Assembly: GCA_018816905.1 (NCBI GenBank)
Contig: JAHIVB010000007.1
Coordinates: forward strand, 1-59,038
Origin: Bacillota bacterium
GTDB taxonomy: Bacteria > Bacillota_I > Bacilli_A > Izemoplasmatales > Hujiaoplasmataceae
Length of the DNA stretch: 59,038 nucleotides
Reading direction: 5' to 3'
The notes beneath the pieces are model-generated. The model did no database searches and had not been told where the DNA came from. It was given only the letters and a program-made list of their open reading frames with translations. Numbering within the stretch: position 1 is the first letter of the stretch; each line of letters begins with the position of its first letter. Both the position numbers and the translations under genes were made by a program. Positions 28,416-37,415 of the stretch are shown piece after piece.

Positions 28416-30968
28416 TTGAGAAAGACTTTTAGAGCGAAACAAAGCACTTTATCGAAAAAGATTGTCGGTCTGACAGTCTTTTTGGACGCTCTATTTCTCG
28501 TCGTTGTCATTGCAGCTCTCGCATTCTTTTATTTTAACAATATACAAAATCAAAGAATTCAAAATGCCGCTTTAGAATCTGAGAAAGCATCTTTGGCAAT
28601 TGATACTTTCTTTACAAATACATATTCAGATTTAACTAATCTTTCAGAGGATCAAGATGTCATTGATTACTTGAATTACTTGAAAACAACAACTTCACCG
28701 GTGATTCTTGATACGGAAGACCCTGATTATCTCATCTATCATAATTTCGAAATGAGAATTGAATCGATGAGAGAATATTCCATCGACTCCATTTATAACT
28801 TTATTTTTGTCGCATCAGATTCCGAGTGTTCAACCGGTTCAGACGGATGTTATGTCGGAACCTCAGACACCGTTTCCCCGATGACTTGGAATTTGAGTGA
28901 AAGGCCTTGGATCTCTGATCTTGGAGTCAAAGAAGAGACATTAACAAATCCTTATACGGATAGTTTAAGTGGGGAGCCGGTCATTACTTTTGTGAAAAAG
29001 GTTTATGATGGAACGGACTTGATTGGGTATATTGGAATAGATATTCTCGTTGAAAATATCGGTAAAGCGATTTACGCTTATGACTACTATCAAGAGGAAT
29101 CAGCGAAATCACTGGTGGTATTCATTACCAATCAAACAGATCCACAGATTCTATATTTTTCAAATCCAGACTATCAAGCGTATTCTCTACTCCATTTCAG
29201 TGAAATTTCAAGTCAAGATTCTTTCTACGGACTTGATGCTGGAATGGCGCTATTGGTTGAATCCAAAGTTGGTGGAGAAGTTGTTGAACTCAATGCATTT
29301 GGATCCAAAGGCTTGCTATCGACAACCGTACTTTCAGACGTTGGATGGGAAGTATCAACATTCGTCTATCGAAGTGTTCAAATCGGATTGGAACTAACCT
29401 TCCTAATTTTGCTTGGCTCGATTTTGGGTCTGATGGTTTTAATTTCATTGATTTTATCACATAAAATAAACAAGACATTAAATCCGATTAATGATATACT
29501 AGATTCAATCGAAGAAATCAAAAACGGAAATTATGATGTCTCTGTTAATATCAAGGACAATACAGAGCTTAAATACGTTGCCGATGCACTCAATATTATG
29601 AGTAAAGAAATTAGCAAGCAAGTGAACCTCGTTTATCAAAATTATGTATTTGATCAACTCACCGGCTTAAAGATCAGAAGAGCAGTACATCAAGAAATCG
29701 AAGAACATATCCTCTCAAAATCAATCAAATCGGCGATTTGTCTTCTTGACATTGAAAACATGAAAAACATCAATGTAACCAAGGGACAAAACGTTGCGGA
29801 TGATTTATTGAAACTCGTCGGTGAACGACTTTCACAAACACTTAGATTCAAAGAAGGCATCTATTTTAATAACGGTAGTGAATTCGTCTTCATTGTTCCT
29901 GAAATCAAGCAGTTAGATGCTGTCGAATCCGAAGTACAACGCGTGATGGAAGGTTTTAGAGAACCCATCATCGTTCAGGACTTGAAAGTAGAAATTAAAA
30001 TTCACGTCGGAATTGCAATTTTTCCTTCCGACGGGAAAAACATGACTGAGCTAATGAAAAAATGCAACACTGCTCTCTATAAAGCAAAACAGTCATCGAA
30101 TGCCCGTTTTGTATTTTACAATGACAGGTTGACAAGAGAAGTCAATTATGGAGCTCAGGTCAATGATGAATTATCCTATGCTTTAGAGCGGAATCAATTA
30201 TATTTAAAATATCAACCGCTGATTGACAAAAAAAGTGAAATATACGGTTTTGAAGCACTGATTCGCTGGTCTTCTCCCACCCTTGGAGAAATCAGTCCGC
30301 AAATCTTCATATCAAATGCGGAAGAATCTCATTTGATTATTCCAATCGGTACTTGGATTTTACGAAAAGCTTGTCAAACACAAGTCACACTTTCAAAAAA
30401 ATTCGGTTTGGACTTCGTGATGAGCGTCAATGTAAGTCCGATTCAGTTGATTCAAAAAGATTTTCTCGACAATTTGAAGAAAATCATCAAGGAGACAGAC
30501 ATCAATCCAAAGTGTCTTGCACTAGAAATCACCGAGGGTGTCTTAATCGAATCAACAGTATATCTTGATGAGACGATAGACTTTCTTCATAGTATCGGAG
30601 CGAAGATTTCTTTAGATGACTTCGGTACAGGATATGCTTCACTGACCTATTTAAGAAAAATACCATTTGACAACCTGAAAATCGATAAATCTTTCGTTGA
30701 TGGCATCTTTGCAAGTAAGAAAGATCATTCGATTATCGGTACAATTGTTGACCTTGTCCATAATTTAGACATGAAAATCATTGCGGAAGGCGTTGAGACG
30801 AGGAAGCAATATGAGTTTTTAAAACTAATTCAAACCGATGTTTTCCAAGGATTCTTATTTTCAAAAGCTTTGACATTCGATGAAGTCATACTATATATTG
30901 ATCAATTTTATAAGGTGGCCAGAAACAAGCGTCTTGATGTTTTCGCTGCCAGCGACTATGAAGATTAG
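28416..30968 (+). CDS. membrane c-di-GMP phosphodiesterase: sensor domain, HAMP, degenerate GGDEF, EAL
   Basis: An 850-residue signalling protein with a TM helix (about 16-40), an extracellular Cache-like sensor (about 45-315), a second TM (about 322-347), a HAMP linker (INKTLNPINDILDSIEEI), GGDEF and EAL domains. The GGDEF site reads NNGSEF near residue 487, so cyclase activity is probably lost. The EAL domain looks intact: FEALIRW near 613, MSVNVSPIQL, LALEITEGVL, LDDFGTGYASLTYL, NLKIDKSFV, IAEGVET and FQGFLFSKAL. It is therefore a predicted phosphodiesterase responding to an external signal. TTG 28416 is chosen because TAGGAG lies 9 nt upstream; TTG 28407 abuts that SD. It is encoded in the riboswitch 1 operon. 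Confidence 0.9.
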   Translation: MRKTFRAKQSTLSKKIVGLTVFLDALFLVVVIAALAFFYFNNIQNQRIQNAALESEKASLAIDTFFTNTYSDLTNLSEDQDVIDYLNYLKTTTSPVILDTEDPDYLIYHNFEMRIESMREYSIDSIYNFIFVASDSECSTGSDGCYVGTSDTVSPMTWNLSERPWISDLGVKEETLTNPYTDSLSGEPVITFVKKVYDGTDLIGYIGIDILVENIGKAIYAYDYYQEESAKSLVVFITNQTDPQILYFSNPDYQAYSLLHFSEISSQDSFYGLDAGMALLVESKVGGEVVELNAFGSKGLLSTTVLSDVGWEVSTFVYRSVQIGLELTFLILLGSILGLMVLISLILSHKINKTLNPINDILDSIEEIKNGNYDVSVNIKDNTELKYVADALNIMSKEISKQVNLVYQNYVFDQLTGLKIRRAVHQEIEEHILSKSIKSAICLLDIENMKNINVTKGQNVADDLLKLVGERLSQTLRFKEGIYFNNGSEFVFIVPEIKQLDAVESEVQRVMEGFREPIIVQDLKVEIKIHVGIAIFPSDGKNMTELMKKCNTALYKAKQSSNARFVFYNDRLTREVNYGAQVNDELSYALERNQLYLKYQPLIDKKSEIYGFEALIRWSSPTLGEISPQIFISNAEESHLIIPIGTWILRKACQTQVTLSKKFGLDFVMSVNVSPIQLIQKDFLDNLKKIIKETDINPKCLALEITEGVLIESTVYLDETIDFLHSIGAKISLDDFGTGYASLTYLRKIPFDNLKIDKSFVDGIFASKKDHSIIGTIVDLVHNLDMKIIAEGVETRKQYEFLKLIQTDVFQGFLFSKALTFDEVILYIDQFYKVARNKRLDVFAASDYED

Positions 30969-30979
30969 AGGTGAAAATA

Positions 30980-32500
30980 ATGAAATTCATTCCAAATTTT
31001 GCAGCAACATATGTTTCTGAAACCTACGAGGTCGTAGCCTTTTTCGTCATCATGTTGTTTGTCGCAATCATTATGTTTTTTCTAGCCAGAAACGTCTTGA
31101 AGGAAGTCACGAGATCTCGTGAAGAGCGAAGAGCACGTCAATTCAGAAAAAACCGTAAATCTAATGATGATTCCATGAGCGATTCGATTGTTGCAGATCA
31201 TTATGTTTCAAAGAAAAGTAAGAATGTTTTAGCCTTGATTAACCAACAGATCGCCCACTCCAAAGAGGGTCAGACGATTAGCGTTCTCTACTACATGAAT
31301 CTAGATAACTTCAAGTTCATTGCGGAGAAGTATCCGGATAAAACGGTCGACAAAGTCATCAAAGAAATACTGAAAAGACTGAAGGCATCCGCTGAAAGAA
31401 ACTCTATCTGTGGAATATTGAAAGAAGACACCTTCGTTTACTACTTTACCGGAAAAATCGATAATGATTTAATTCAAGAAACCGCAAAAGAAATTTTAAG
31501 AATTATTTCTGAACCTTTAAAAACCGTTCCAGAGAGAGTGACGACTTCAATAGGGATTGTATTGTTCCCATTTGATGGAATTTCGGCTAGTCAATTGATT
31601 AAGAACGCCGAACTTGCACTTTACGTTTCCAAAAAAGAAGGTAAAAATAGATTCTCGTTGTATTCTCAAGATTTGATTGAGAAAGAGCAATTCAACATGG
31701 GGTACTATCAGGAAATTAAAAAATCCATCACAAATGACGAATTTTTGCTCTATTATCAACCGATTGTCGATATCAAAACTGGTAAAATGGTTGGACTGGA
31801 GTCCTTACTACGATGGAACCATCCAACGATGGGTATTCTTCCCCCAGGCAAATTCCTAAATGTCATGGATTTAACCGGAGATATCACTTGGTTCGGTAAA
31901 TGGGGATTTGAGAAGGTAGTCAAACAATATTCTGTATGGAAGAAACAACATCGAATTAGAGAGTTTTTCATATCAACCAATCTTTCTCCGAAACAATTGA
32001 TGAAAGAAGGACTTGCAGAAGATTTCCACAACATCGTCAAGAGCTATGATTTCACACCAGAAAGTTTCTGCATGGAAATTATTGATTATTACTCCATTAC
32101 AAAGCATCCGATGGCACTGAGAAATCTTTCTGAATTCAGAAAATTCGGGTTCAAAATTGCAGTAGACGACATGGGTGACAATTTTGAGATTGTCGAAGAC
32201 ATGAAACAAATTAAAGCGACCATCATCAAAATTTCAAGAGAAGACACACTGAAGATGATGAGTCATTTTCCTGAAGAACTCAACATTAAAAAAGCGATTT
32301 CAAGAGCTTTGGAAAACCAGAAAATGGTGATTGTTGAAGGTGTAGAAGATGAAGAGATGATATCGGAAATGTCCAAACTCGACATCCGTTTCATGCAAGG
32401 TTACTATTTCTCTCAACCCATATCTGTTGAAGAAACAGGGCAACTGTTTAAAACAGTGCCTTGGATGATGGAACTCATCAGTCGGGTTATCAATCCTTAA
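30980..32500 (+). CDS. membrane protein with degenerate GGDEF and divergent EAL domains
   Basis: A 506-residue protein with one N-terminal TM helix (about residues 17-38), a basic linker, then GGDEF and EAL domains. GGDEF is replaced by KEDTF. In the EAL domain the ESLLRW Glu, NLSPKQL Asn, MEIID Glu, VDDMGDN Asp pair and VEGVED Glu remain, but the DFGTGYSS loop is MGDNFEI and the usual K-I-D is IKIS. I infer a c-di-GMP-binding or regulatory partner, or at best a weak phosphodiesterase. ATG 30980 follows AGAGGTG; an in-frame GTG at 30971 overlaps that SD. It is the last gene of the block 1 operon and ends in a strong terminator. Confidence 0.85.
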   Translation: MKFIPNFAATYVSETYEVVAFFVIMLFVAIIMFFLARNVLKEVTRSREERRARQFRKNRKSNDDSMSDSIVADHYVSKKSKNVLALINQQIAHSKEGQTISVLYYMNLDNFKFIAEKYPDKTVDKVIKEILKRLKASAERNSICGILKEDTFVYYFTGKIDNDLIQETAKEILRIISEPLKTVPERVTTSIGIVLFPFDGISASQLIKNAELALYVSKKEGKNRFSLYSQDLIEKEQFNMGYYQEIKKSITNDEFLLYYQPIVDIKTGKMVGLESLLRWNHPTMGILPPGKFLNVMDLTGDITWFGKWGFEKVVKQYSVWKKQHRIREFFISTNLSPKQLMKEGLAEDFHNIVKSYDFTPESFCMEIIDYYSITKHPMALRNLSEFRKFGFKIAVDDMGDNFEIVEDMKQIKATIIKISREDTLKMMSHFPEELNIKKAISRALENQKMVIVEGVEDEEMISEMSKLDIRFMQGYYFSQPISVEETGQLFKTVPWMMELISRVINP

Positions 32501-32512
32501 TATGTGTTAAAT

Positions 32513-32549
32513 AAAAGCACCCTTGCGATTGTCGCAAGGATGCTTTTTT
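32513..32549 (+). terminator. bidirectional terminator ending surface operon 1 and tetR
   Basis: AAAAGCA-C-CCTTGCGA pairs with TCGCAAGG-A-TGCTTTT around a 3-nt loop: 15 pairs with one mismatch, then more T. A-tracts on the left allow use by the convergent tetR transcript. Confidence 0.85.
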
Positions 32550-32555
32550 ATTTGA

Positions 32556-33161
32556 TTATTTGAACAATCCGTTTTTCAGTAATTTCATCGCTTCGTTGAC
32601 GACGAAATCGACTTCACTTTCAGTAACCACATCTCTAAATAGAATCTGCAATCCAACGAAATTTGAAATACCCATCAGGACATAAGAAACAGTTTCCAAA
32701 TCGATATCGTCTCTGACCTCGCCCAATTCCACAAACTTCTTCAAATGATAAACATATGATTTTGAAAAAGTTTGGTAATATTCTTTAAAGATTTCTTCAT
32801 TGACGAATAAAGATTCCCAAATGACTTTATAGGCTAGTGGATCTTTTTTGACGTATTCGATAAAAGCCTTTAATCCAGTTCTCTCAATGTCTTCACGCTT
32901 TGTAAGTCCGACGATTGCAGAACTAGAGGCATGTCGAATCGATTCTCGATATTCATCTAATAGGTAAAGATAGAGTGCCAGTTTATTGTCAAAATAGATA
33001 TAAAATGTCCCTGCCGCAACTTTTGCTTTGGCGATAATATCATTGATTGAGGTAGAGTGATATCCGTTTTTGGCGAAAAGTTTTTTGCCTGTCTTGATGA
33101 TTTTATTAAAGGTTTTTTCGCCAACTTTGGTTTTAGGTAGGCGGTAACTAGTTTGTTTCAT
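32556..33161 (-). CDS. TetR family transcriptional regulator
   Basis: A 201-residue repressor-type protein. The N-terminal HTH is typical: KLFAKNGYHSTSINDIIAKA followed by GTFYIYFDNKLALYLYLLDE. The C-terminal ligand-binding half is all-helical and divergent. It is transcribed divergently from the thiolase operon with a 363-nt shared region, so it probably controls that operon and itself. An acyl-CoA or fatty-acid effector is plausible by context but not shown. Confidence 0.9.
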   Translation of the reverse strand: MKQTSYRLPKTKVGEKTFNKIIKTGKKLFAKNGYHSTSINDIIAKAKVAAGTFYIYFDNKLALYLYLLDEYRESIRHASSSAIVGLTKREDIERTGLKAFIEYVKKDPLAYKVIWESLFVNEEIFKEYYQTFSKSYVYHLKKFVELGEVRDDIDLETVSYVLMGISNFVGLQILFRDVVTESEVDFVVNEAMKLLKNGLFK

Positions 33162-33177
33162 TCACATCACCAAATTC

Positions 33178-33206
33178 ATTTTAACTCATACCTTTGGAAA
33201 AGACAA
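33178..33206 (-). promoter_or_regulatory. tetR promoter
   Basis: Minus-strand TTGTCT (33206-33201), 17 nt, TAAAAT (33183-33178), followed 17 nt later by the tetR ATG. An inverted repeat ATTCAC...GTGAAT (33212-33235) lies just upstream of the -35 and is a candidate operator. Confidence 0.6.
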
Positions 33207-33257
33207 GAAAAATTCACTAGTTTTTTTAGGTGAATAACATCTCATGTTTGTAATAGA

Positions 33258-33271
33258 TGTCAGCGCTTTCT
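33258..33271 (+). promoter_or_regulatory. candidate operator, copy 1 (cre-like)
   Basis: TGTCAGCGCTTTCT. Read on the minus strand it matches the catabolite-response consensus (TGWAANCGNTNWCA) at 13 of 14 positions. The same core occurs inverted at 33367. CcpA or the adjacent TetR protein are both possible binders. Confidence 0.4.
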
Positions 33272-33366
33272 TTAATAGACTGATTTTTTCGCGTATTCTA
33301 GCCGTTTATTAAAGTATCTCCAAATATAGCGATAATAGACACATTTGATTTTCTCACTTTTTTGAT

Positions 33367-33381
33367 TGAAAGCGCTTGACA
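33367..33381 (+). promoter_or_regulatory. candidate operator, copy 2, overlapping the -35 of the thiolase operon
   Basis: TGAAAGCGCTTGACA is the inverted counterpart of the motif at 33258 (common core TGTCA-GCGCTTTC, with one extra base). It covers the TTGACA -35 box, so a bound protein would repress. Confidence 0.45.
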
Positions 33382-33404
33382 TTCTTTTGAAGATTCATTA
33401 GAAT
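33376..33404 (+). promoter_or_regulatory. promoter of the thiolase operon
   Basis: TTGACA (33376-33381), 17 nt, TAGAAT (33399-33404). The leader to the ATG at 33525 is about 114 nt and contains the inverted repeat at 33474-33498. The 363-nt region 33162-33524 holds only regulatory sequence as far as I can see. Confidence 0.8.
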
Positions 33405-33473
33405 AGAATCGTAATATGAATAAATATTCACATTGGTATTTGACATCTTCTCTTGTCATCTAAAAACCATCTT

Positions 33474-33498
33474 GCTTAAACAAATAAAATGTTTAAGC
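33474..33498 (+). promoter_or_regulatory. perfect inverted repeat in the thiolase leader
   Basis: GCTTAAAC - 9 nt - GTTTAAGC, ending about 14 nt before the AAGGAGG site. It could be a repressor operator or an RNA hairpin. It lacks a T tract, so it is not a terminator. Confidence 0.4.
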
Positions 33499-33524
33499 TC
33501 TTTCATATGAAAAAGGAGGATTTT

Positions 33525-34730
33525 ATGAATCAAAAAGTTTTTATTGTCGGTGCTTTAAGAAGTCCTATCGGGAGTTATCTAGGTACTTTAAGAACGGTGC
33601 ATCCATCCGATCTAGGAAGTCAAGTCTTATCGAAATTATTGGAAAAAACAAATGTAGTGAAAGAAGAAATTAGCGAAGTTATCGTCGGGAATATTTTGCC
33701 AGCCGGAATCGGTCAAGGCATTGCCAGACAAATTTCAATCAAAGCCGGAATTTCGGATTCCGTTCCGGCCTATTCACTCAATATGGTTTGTGGATCCGGA
33801 ATGAAATCTATTATGAATGCTTTCATCGGAATTCAATCAGGGTTTTCAAAATTGGTTGTGGCCGGTGGAGTTGAATCCATGAGCAACACGCCGTATCTTG
33901 TTTCTTCAAAAGTAAGAGATGGCGTAAAAATGGGCGACATGACGATGACTGATCATATGATTGGAGATGCATTAACCGATGCATTTGGTCAAATGCATAT
34001 GGGAATCACTGCAGAAAACATCGTTGCAAAATACAATATATCAAGAGAAGCACAAGATGCATTTGCGATTTCTTCTCAAGAAAAAGCGATTAAAGCTGTG
34101 GACGAAGGAAGATTCAAAGATGAAATCGTTCCAATTGAAATCAAAACAAGAAAAGAAACCATTCTCTTCAGTGATGATGAATATCCAAACAGAACCACCT
34201 CTTTTGACAAACTAGCAAAATTAAGACCTGCGTTTCTTCAAGGAGGGTCAGTCACAGCTGGAAACTCCTCGGGAATCAATGATGGCGCAAGTTTCATCAT
34301 TCTTGCAAGTGAAGAAATGGTCAATCAATATCATTTGAATGTCCTTGCGGAAGTTGTAGCTATAGGACAAGGCGGCGTCGACCCGAATTATATGGGAATG
34401 GGACCTGTTCCTGCCATTAGAAACGTGTTAAATAATGCGGACTTGAAACTATCGGATATGGAATTAATTGAGTTAAATGAAGCTTTCGCGGCTCAATCGA
34501 TCGGCGTTGTTAAAGAATTGAGCATCGAGCATGGCGTGAACGAAGAAGACATCTACGGAATCACCAATGTCAATGGTGGAGCCATTGCATTAGGACATCC
34601 AGTCGGTGTTTCAGGAAACAGAATCGTTGTCACACTTCTTCATGAAATGATCAAAAGAAACAAACATACAGGGTTAGCTAGTTTATGTATCGGCGGAGGA
34701 ATGGGAACCGCTGTCATCATTAAAAGATAA
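33525..34730 (+). CDS. acetyl-CoA C-acetyltransferase (thiolase)
   Basis: It condenses two acetyl-CoA to acetoacetyl-CoA or runs in reverse. Family features over 401 residues: the active-site Cys in NMVCGSGMKSI, GGVESMSNTPYL, the LNEAFAAQS segment, NGGAIALGHPVGVSGNRI with the catalytic His, and the second Cys in CIGGGMG. ATG 33525 has a strong AAGGAGG; the upstream in-frame ATG at 33489 is part of the leader inverted repeat and rejected. It is the first gene of an operon with an SDR reductase, a KAS III-like enzyme and hydrolases. Confidence 0.95.
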   Translation: MNQKVFIVGALRSPIGSYLGTLRTVHPSDLGSQVLSKLLEKTNVVKEEISEVIVGNILPAGIGQGIARQISIKAGISDSVPAYSLNMVCGSGMKSIMNAFIGIQSGFSKLVVAGGVESMSNTPYLVSSKVRDGVKMGDMTMTDHMIGDALTDAFGQMHMGITAENIVAKYNISREAQDAFAISSQEKAIKAVDEGRFKDEIVPIEIKTRKETILFSDDEYPNRTTSFDKLAKLRPAFLQGGSVTAGNSSGINDGASFIILASEEMVNQYHLNVLAEVVAIGQGGVDPNYMGMGPVPAIRNVLNNADLKLSDMELIELNEAFAAQSIGVVKELSIEHGVNEEDIYGITNVNGGAIALGHPVGVSGNRIVVTLLHEMIKRNKHTGLASLCIGGGMGTAVIIKR

Positions 34731-34744
34731 ATAAGGAGATTATC

Positions 34745-35464
34745 ATGAAATTAACAGGAAAAATAGCAGTCGTAACCGGAGGTGCCAGAGGCATCGGCGG
34801 AGAAATCGCAAAAGCATTCGCATTAGAAGGTGCGACGGTCATCGCAGCTGATATGGGGGAAGCAAGTTTTCAAATGGAAAACGTCATCCATTATCCGTTA
34901 AACGTTACCGATACCGAAGGATGCAAGAAATTTTACGATGAAATCATAGAAAAATACGGTCAAATTGATATTTTGGTCAACAATGCAGGAATCACCAGAG
35001 ATTCCATGACAAGAAAAATGACGGATGAACAATGGGATTTAGTACTAGACGTCAATTTAAAAGGTCTATTCAATTTAGTAAGGTACATTGGGCCTCAAAT
35101 GGAAAATATCGGCGGAGGATCCATCATCAATATTTCTTCAGTCGTCGGAGTATTTGGAAACATCGGTCAAGCAAATTATGCCGCATCCAAAGCTGGAGCC
35201 ATCGGATTAACGATGACTTGGGCAAAGGAATTTGCACGTAAAGGTGTTCCTGTTCGAGTGAATGCAATCGCTCCGGGATACGTCATGACGGACATTCTTA
35301 AAACTGTACCTGAAGATCTATTGCAACAGTTTGCCCAAATGACAATGTTAAAGCGTTTGGGTCAACCGGAAGAAATCGCAAAAGTCGCAGTGTTCCTCGC
35401 AAGTGACGATTCATCTTACATTACAGGACAAACCATCAACGTTAATGGTGGTATGAGACTTTAG
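34745..35464 (+). CDS. SDR family oxidoreductase (FabG/PhaB-like ketoreductase)
   Basis: A 239-residue NAD(P)H-dependent reductase. It has TGGARGIGG (cofactor), NNAGIT, NISSVVGVFG and the catalytic YAASK, plus the C-terminal TGQTINVNGG typical of FabG/PhaB. Placed right after a thiolase, the likely reaction is reduction of acetoacetyl-CoA or a 3-ketoacyl group to the 3-hydroxy form. Whether it uses CoA or ACP substrates cannot be read from the sequence. AAGGAG lies before ATG 34745. Confidence 0.9.
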   Translation: MKLTGKIAVVTGGARGIGGEIAKAFALEGATVIAADMGEASFQMENVIHYPLNVTDTEGCKKFYDEIIEKYGQIDILVNNAGITRDSMTRKMTDEQWDLVLDVNLKGLFNLVRYIGPQMENIGGGSIINISSVVGVFGNIGQANYAASKAGAIGLTMTWAKEFARKGVPVRVNAIAPGYVMTDILKTVPEDLLQQFAQMTMLKRLGQPEEIAKVAVFLASDDSSYITGQTINVNGGMRL

Positions 35465-35499
35465 TTTTACCGATTCTCAAATAGAAAGAAGTGATTTGT

Positions 35500-36519
35500 T
35501 TGGAAAAACCAACCGTCGGAATCGTCGGAACGGGAATCTATCTTCCCAAAGGACGTATGAGCGCGAAAGAAATCAGCGACAAAACGTTAGGCATATGGAC
35601 TGAAGAAGCAGTCATTGAAAAGCTAGGAATCATTGAAAAAACGATTCCTGGAGATGATGGAACTCAGGACATGGGTGTTTACGCTGCGCTTGACGCGCTA
35701 AAAAATACAGGAGTGGATCCACTTGAAATCGATGTTGTCATCTGTGTCGGTGAAGAATGGAAAGAATATCCGCTCACAACATCCGCATTATACATCCAAG
35801 ACCAAATCGGAGCGAAAAATGCTTGGGGCATCGATGTTCAAAATCGTTGTTGCACGACTGTATCCGCTCTCAAAATGGCAAAAGACATGTTAATCGCTGA
35901 TGACGACGTCCATACCGTAATGGTGGTTGGAGGTTATCGCAACGGAGACTTTATAGACTATTCTGATAAAGATATGTCGATGATGTACAATCTTGGAGCC
36001 GGTGGCGGCGCGATCATTCTTAAAAAAAATTATGGGAAAAATCTTTTGCTTGGATCTCATATCATTGGTGACGGCTCTCTAGCGAGGACCGCAGGAGTTG
36101 AAATTGGAGGAACATGCCATCCGATCACAAAGGATAACCTAGAAGAAGCCAAAAAGTCACTTCGTCTAATGGATCCAGTCAAAATGAAAAACAGACTCAA
36201 TGAAGTCTCGATGCCCAATTGGTACAAATGCATCGACGAGGCGCTCGGAAAATCAAAACTACAAAGAAAAGACATCGACTATATGGCGATTCTTCATATT
36301 AAACGAAGCGGACATCAATCTTTGATGACGGACTTCGGTTTGAAAGAGAATCAAACGATTTATTTAGAACATTACGGTCATATCGGCCAGATTGATCAAA
36401 TTCTGTCATTACATCTAGCCCTTGAAAGAGGTTTGGTTAGGGACGGCAGCAACATCTGCATGCTTGCGGCAGGAATTGGATATGTCTGGGCAGCTAATAT
36501 CATCAGGTGGGGGGTATAA
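35500..36519 (+). CDS. KAS III-like (FabH-fold) condensing enzyme
   Basis: A 339-residue thiolase-fold protein of the ketoacyl-ACP synthase III type: VGIVGTGIYLPKGRM at the start, a Cys nucleophile in QNRCCTTVSALK, and a His in MAILHIKRSG. The third catalytic residue, usually Asn in a YGN motif, appears as His (LEHYGHIGQIDQ). The conserved GAGGGAIIL and C-terminal AAGIGYVWAA segments are present. The chemistry may be acyl transfer or atypical condensation rather than standard fatty-acid initiation. The start is uncertain: TTG 35500 fits the SD spacing better than GTG 35491. Confidence 0.78.
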   Translation: MEKPTVGIVGTGIYLPKGRMSAKEISDKTLGIWTEEAVIEKLGIIEKTIPGDDGTQDMGVYAALDALKNTGVDPLEIDVVICVGEEWKEYPLTTSALYIQDQIGAKNAWGIDVQNRCCTTVSALKMAKDMLIADDDVHTVMVVGGYRNGDFIDYSDKDMSMMYNLGAGGGAIILKKNYGKNLLLGSHIIGDGSLARTAGVEIGGTCHPITKDNLEEAKKSLRLMDPVKMKNRLNEVSMPNWYKCIDEALGKSKLQRKDIDYMAILHIKRSGHQSLMTDFGLKENQTIYLEHYGHIGQIDQILSLHLALERGLVRDGSNICMLAAGIGYVWAANIIRWGV

Positions 36520-36522
36520 TCA

Positions 36523-37397
36523 ATGTTATTTGAAACAAAACCCTTCTGGAATCACATGCTACTATTTTTGGTTATTTCTGTCGTATTATACTTGGCTGTT
36601 GATTTCTTCGTACTAAAAAGATTTCCAAAAAGAAGCAGAAATCAGAATTATCTCATCAACGGTTTATTGATTGCCGGATTACTATTTTTATTCCAACTTT
36701 ATCTGAACATTTCAAGGTCATTCGTGTCGATTTTCTCGATCAAGGTCAATCAGGCAAATTAGTTGGAAAAACCTACACTCAAGAAATCCAAGTCGATTTA
36801 ATTCAAGCGCTGCTATCGCATTTGAATCTCGAATCGATTCATGTCTGTGGCATATCTTACGGAGCTGAGGTTGCATTAAAATTCGCGATCAAATACCCGA
36901 ATTCAACAAAACGGCTGATGCTATTCAATTGTGGAGCCTATACTTCACCATGGCTTTCAGAGATTGGGAAAAGTTGGATTTTTACTGGTAAAACAAGAAA
37001 TGGAGAACATTATTACAAAACAGCGATCCCTGTGATCTACTCTCCACACTTTTATGAAGAGCGACTTGACTGGATGAAAAAAAGGGAACAAATACTCATT
37101 CCCGTATTTTCAAATCCAGACTTTCTGGATCAAATGGAACGTTTGACTTTAAGCGCTGAAAGTTTCGATGTAAGAGCTGACCTAAAAAAAATTAAATGCC
37201 CTACATTTATCATCTCTGCAGAAGAAGATTATCTCACCCCTGTTTTTGAACAAGAATATCTTGCACAAAACATCGAAGACTCTCATTGGATTAAAATACC
37301 TCAAACCGGTCACGCTTCAATGTATGAAAAACCCTTGATTTTCACAACCCTCCTCACTGGCTTTTTTGGTGTGAAAGACACCTCTTATCTAATATAG
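36523..37397 (+). pseudogene. alpha/beta hydrolase, apparently frameshifted
   Basis: From 36822 a frame encodes 191 residues of an alpha/beta hydrolase: nucleophile elbow GISYGA, acid Asp in SAEEDYLTP and His in QTGHASMYEKP. In the same frame, upstream codons back to about 36684 still read as family sequence (PTLSEHFKVIRVDFLDQGQSG), but there is no start and a stop lies at 36600. A second frame beginning at ATG 36523, with a good SD, reads through NQNYLINGLLIAG, the expected oxyanion-strand region, and then diverges. Joining the two needs a shift near 36675-36700. The segment 36555-36640 is also odd (hydrophobic). It is either a broken gene or a sequencing error. It lies between the KAS III-like gene and an intact hydrolase. 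Confidence 0.6.
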
Positions 37398-37415
37398 AAA
37401 GAAAGGTTGAGTTTT

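Noticed and set aside
33441-33458. TGACA...TGTCA inverted repeat in the thiolase leader as a second promoter or operator
   Set aside because: Only 5-bp arms and no suitable -10 at the right distance; too weak to report as a site.
36509-36522. TATAAT just before 36523 as an internal promoter
   Set aside because: It overlaps the stop codon of the KAS III-like gene and the ribosome-binding region, with no -35; probably chance in AT-rich DNA.
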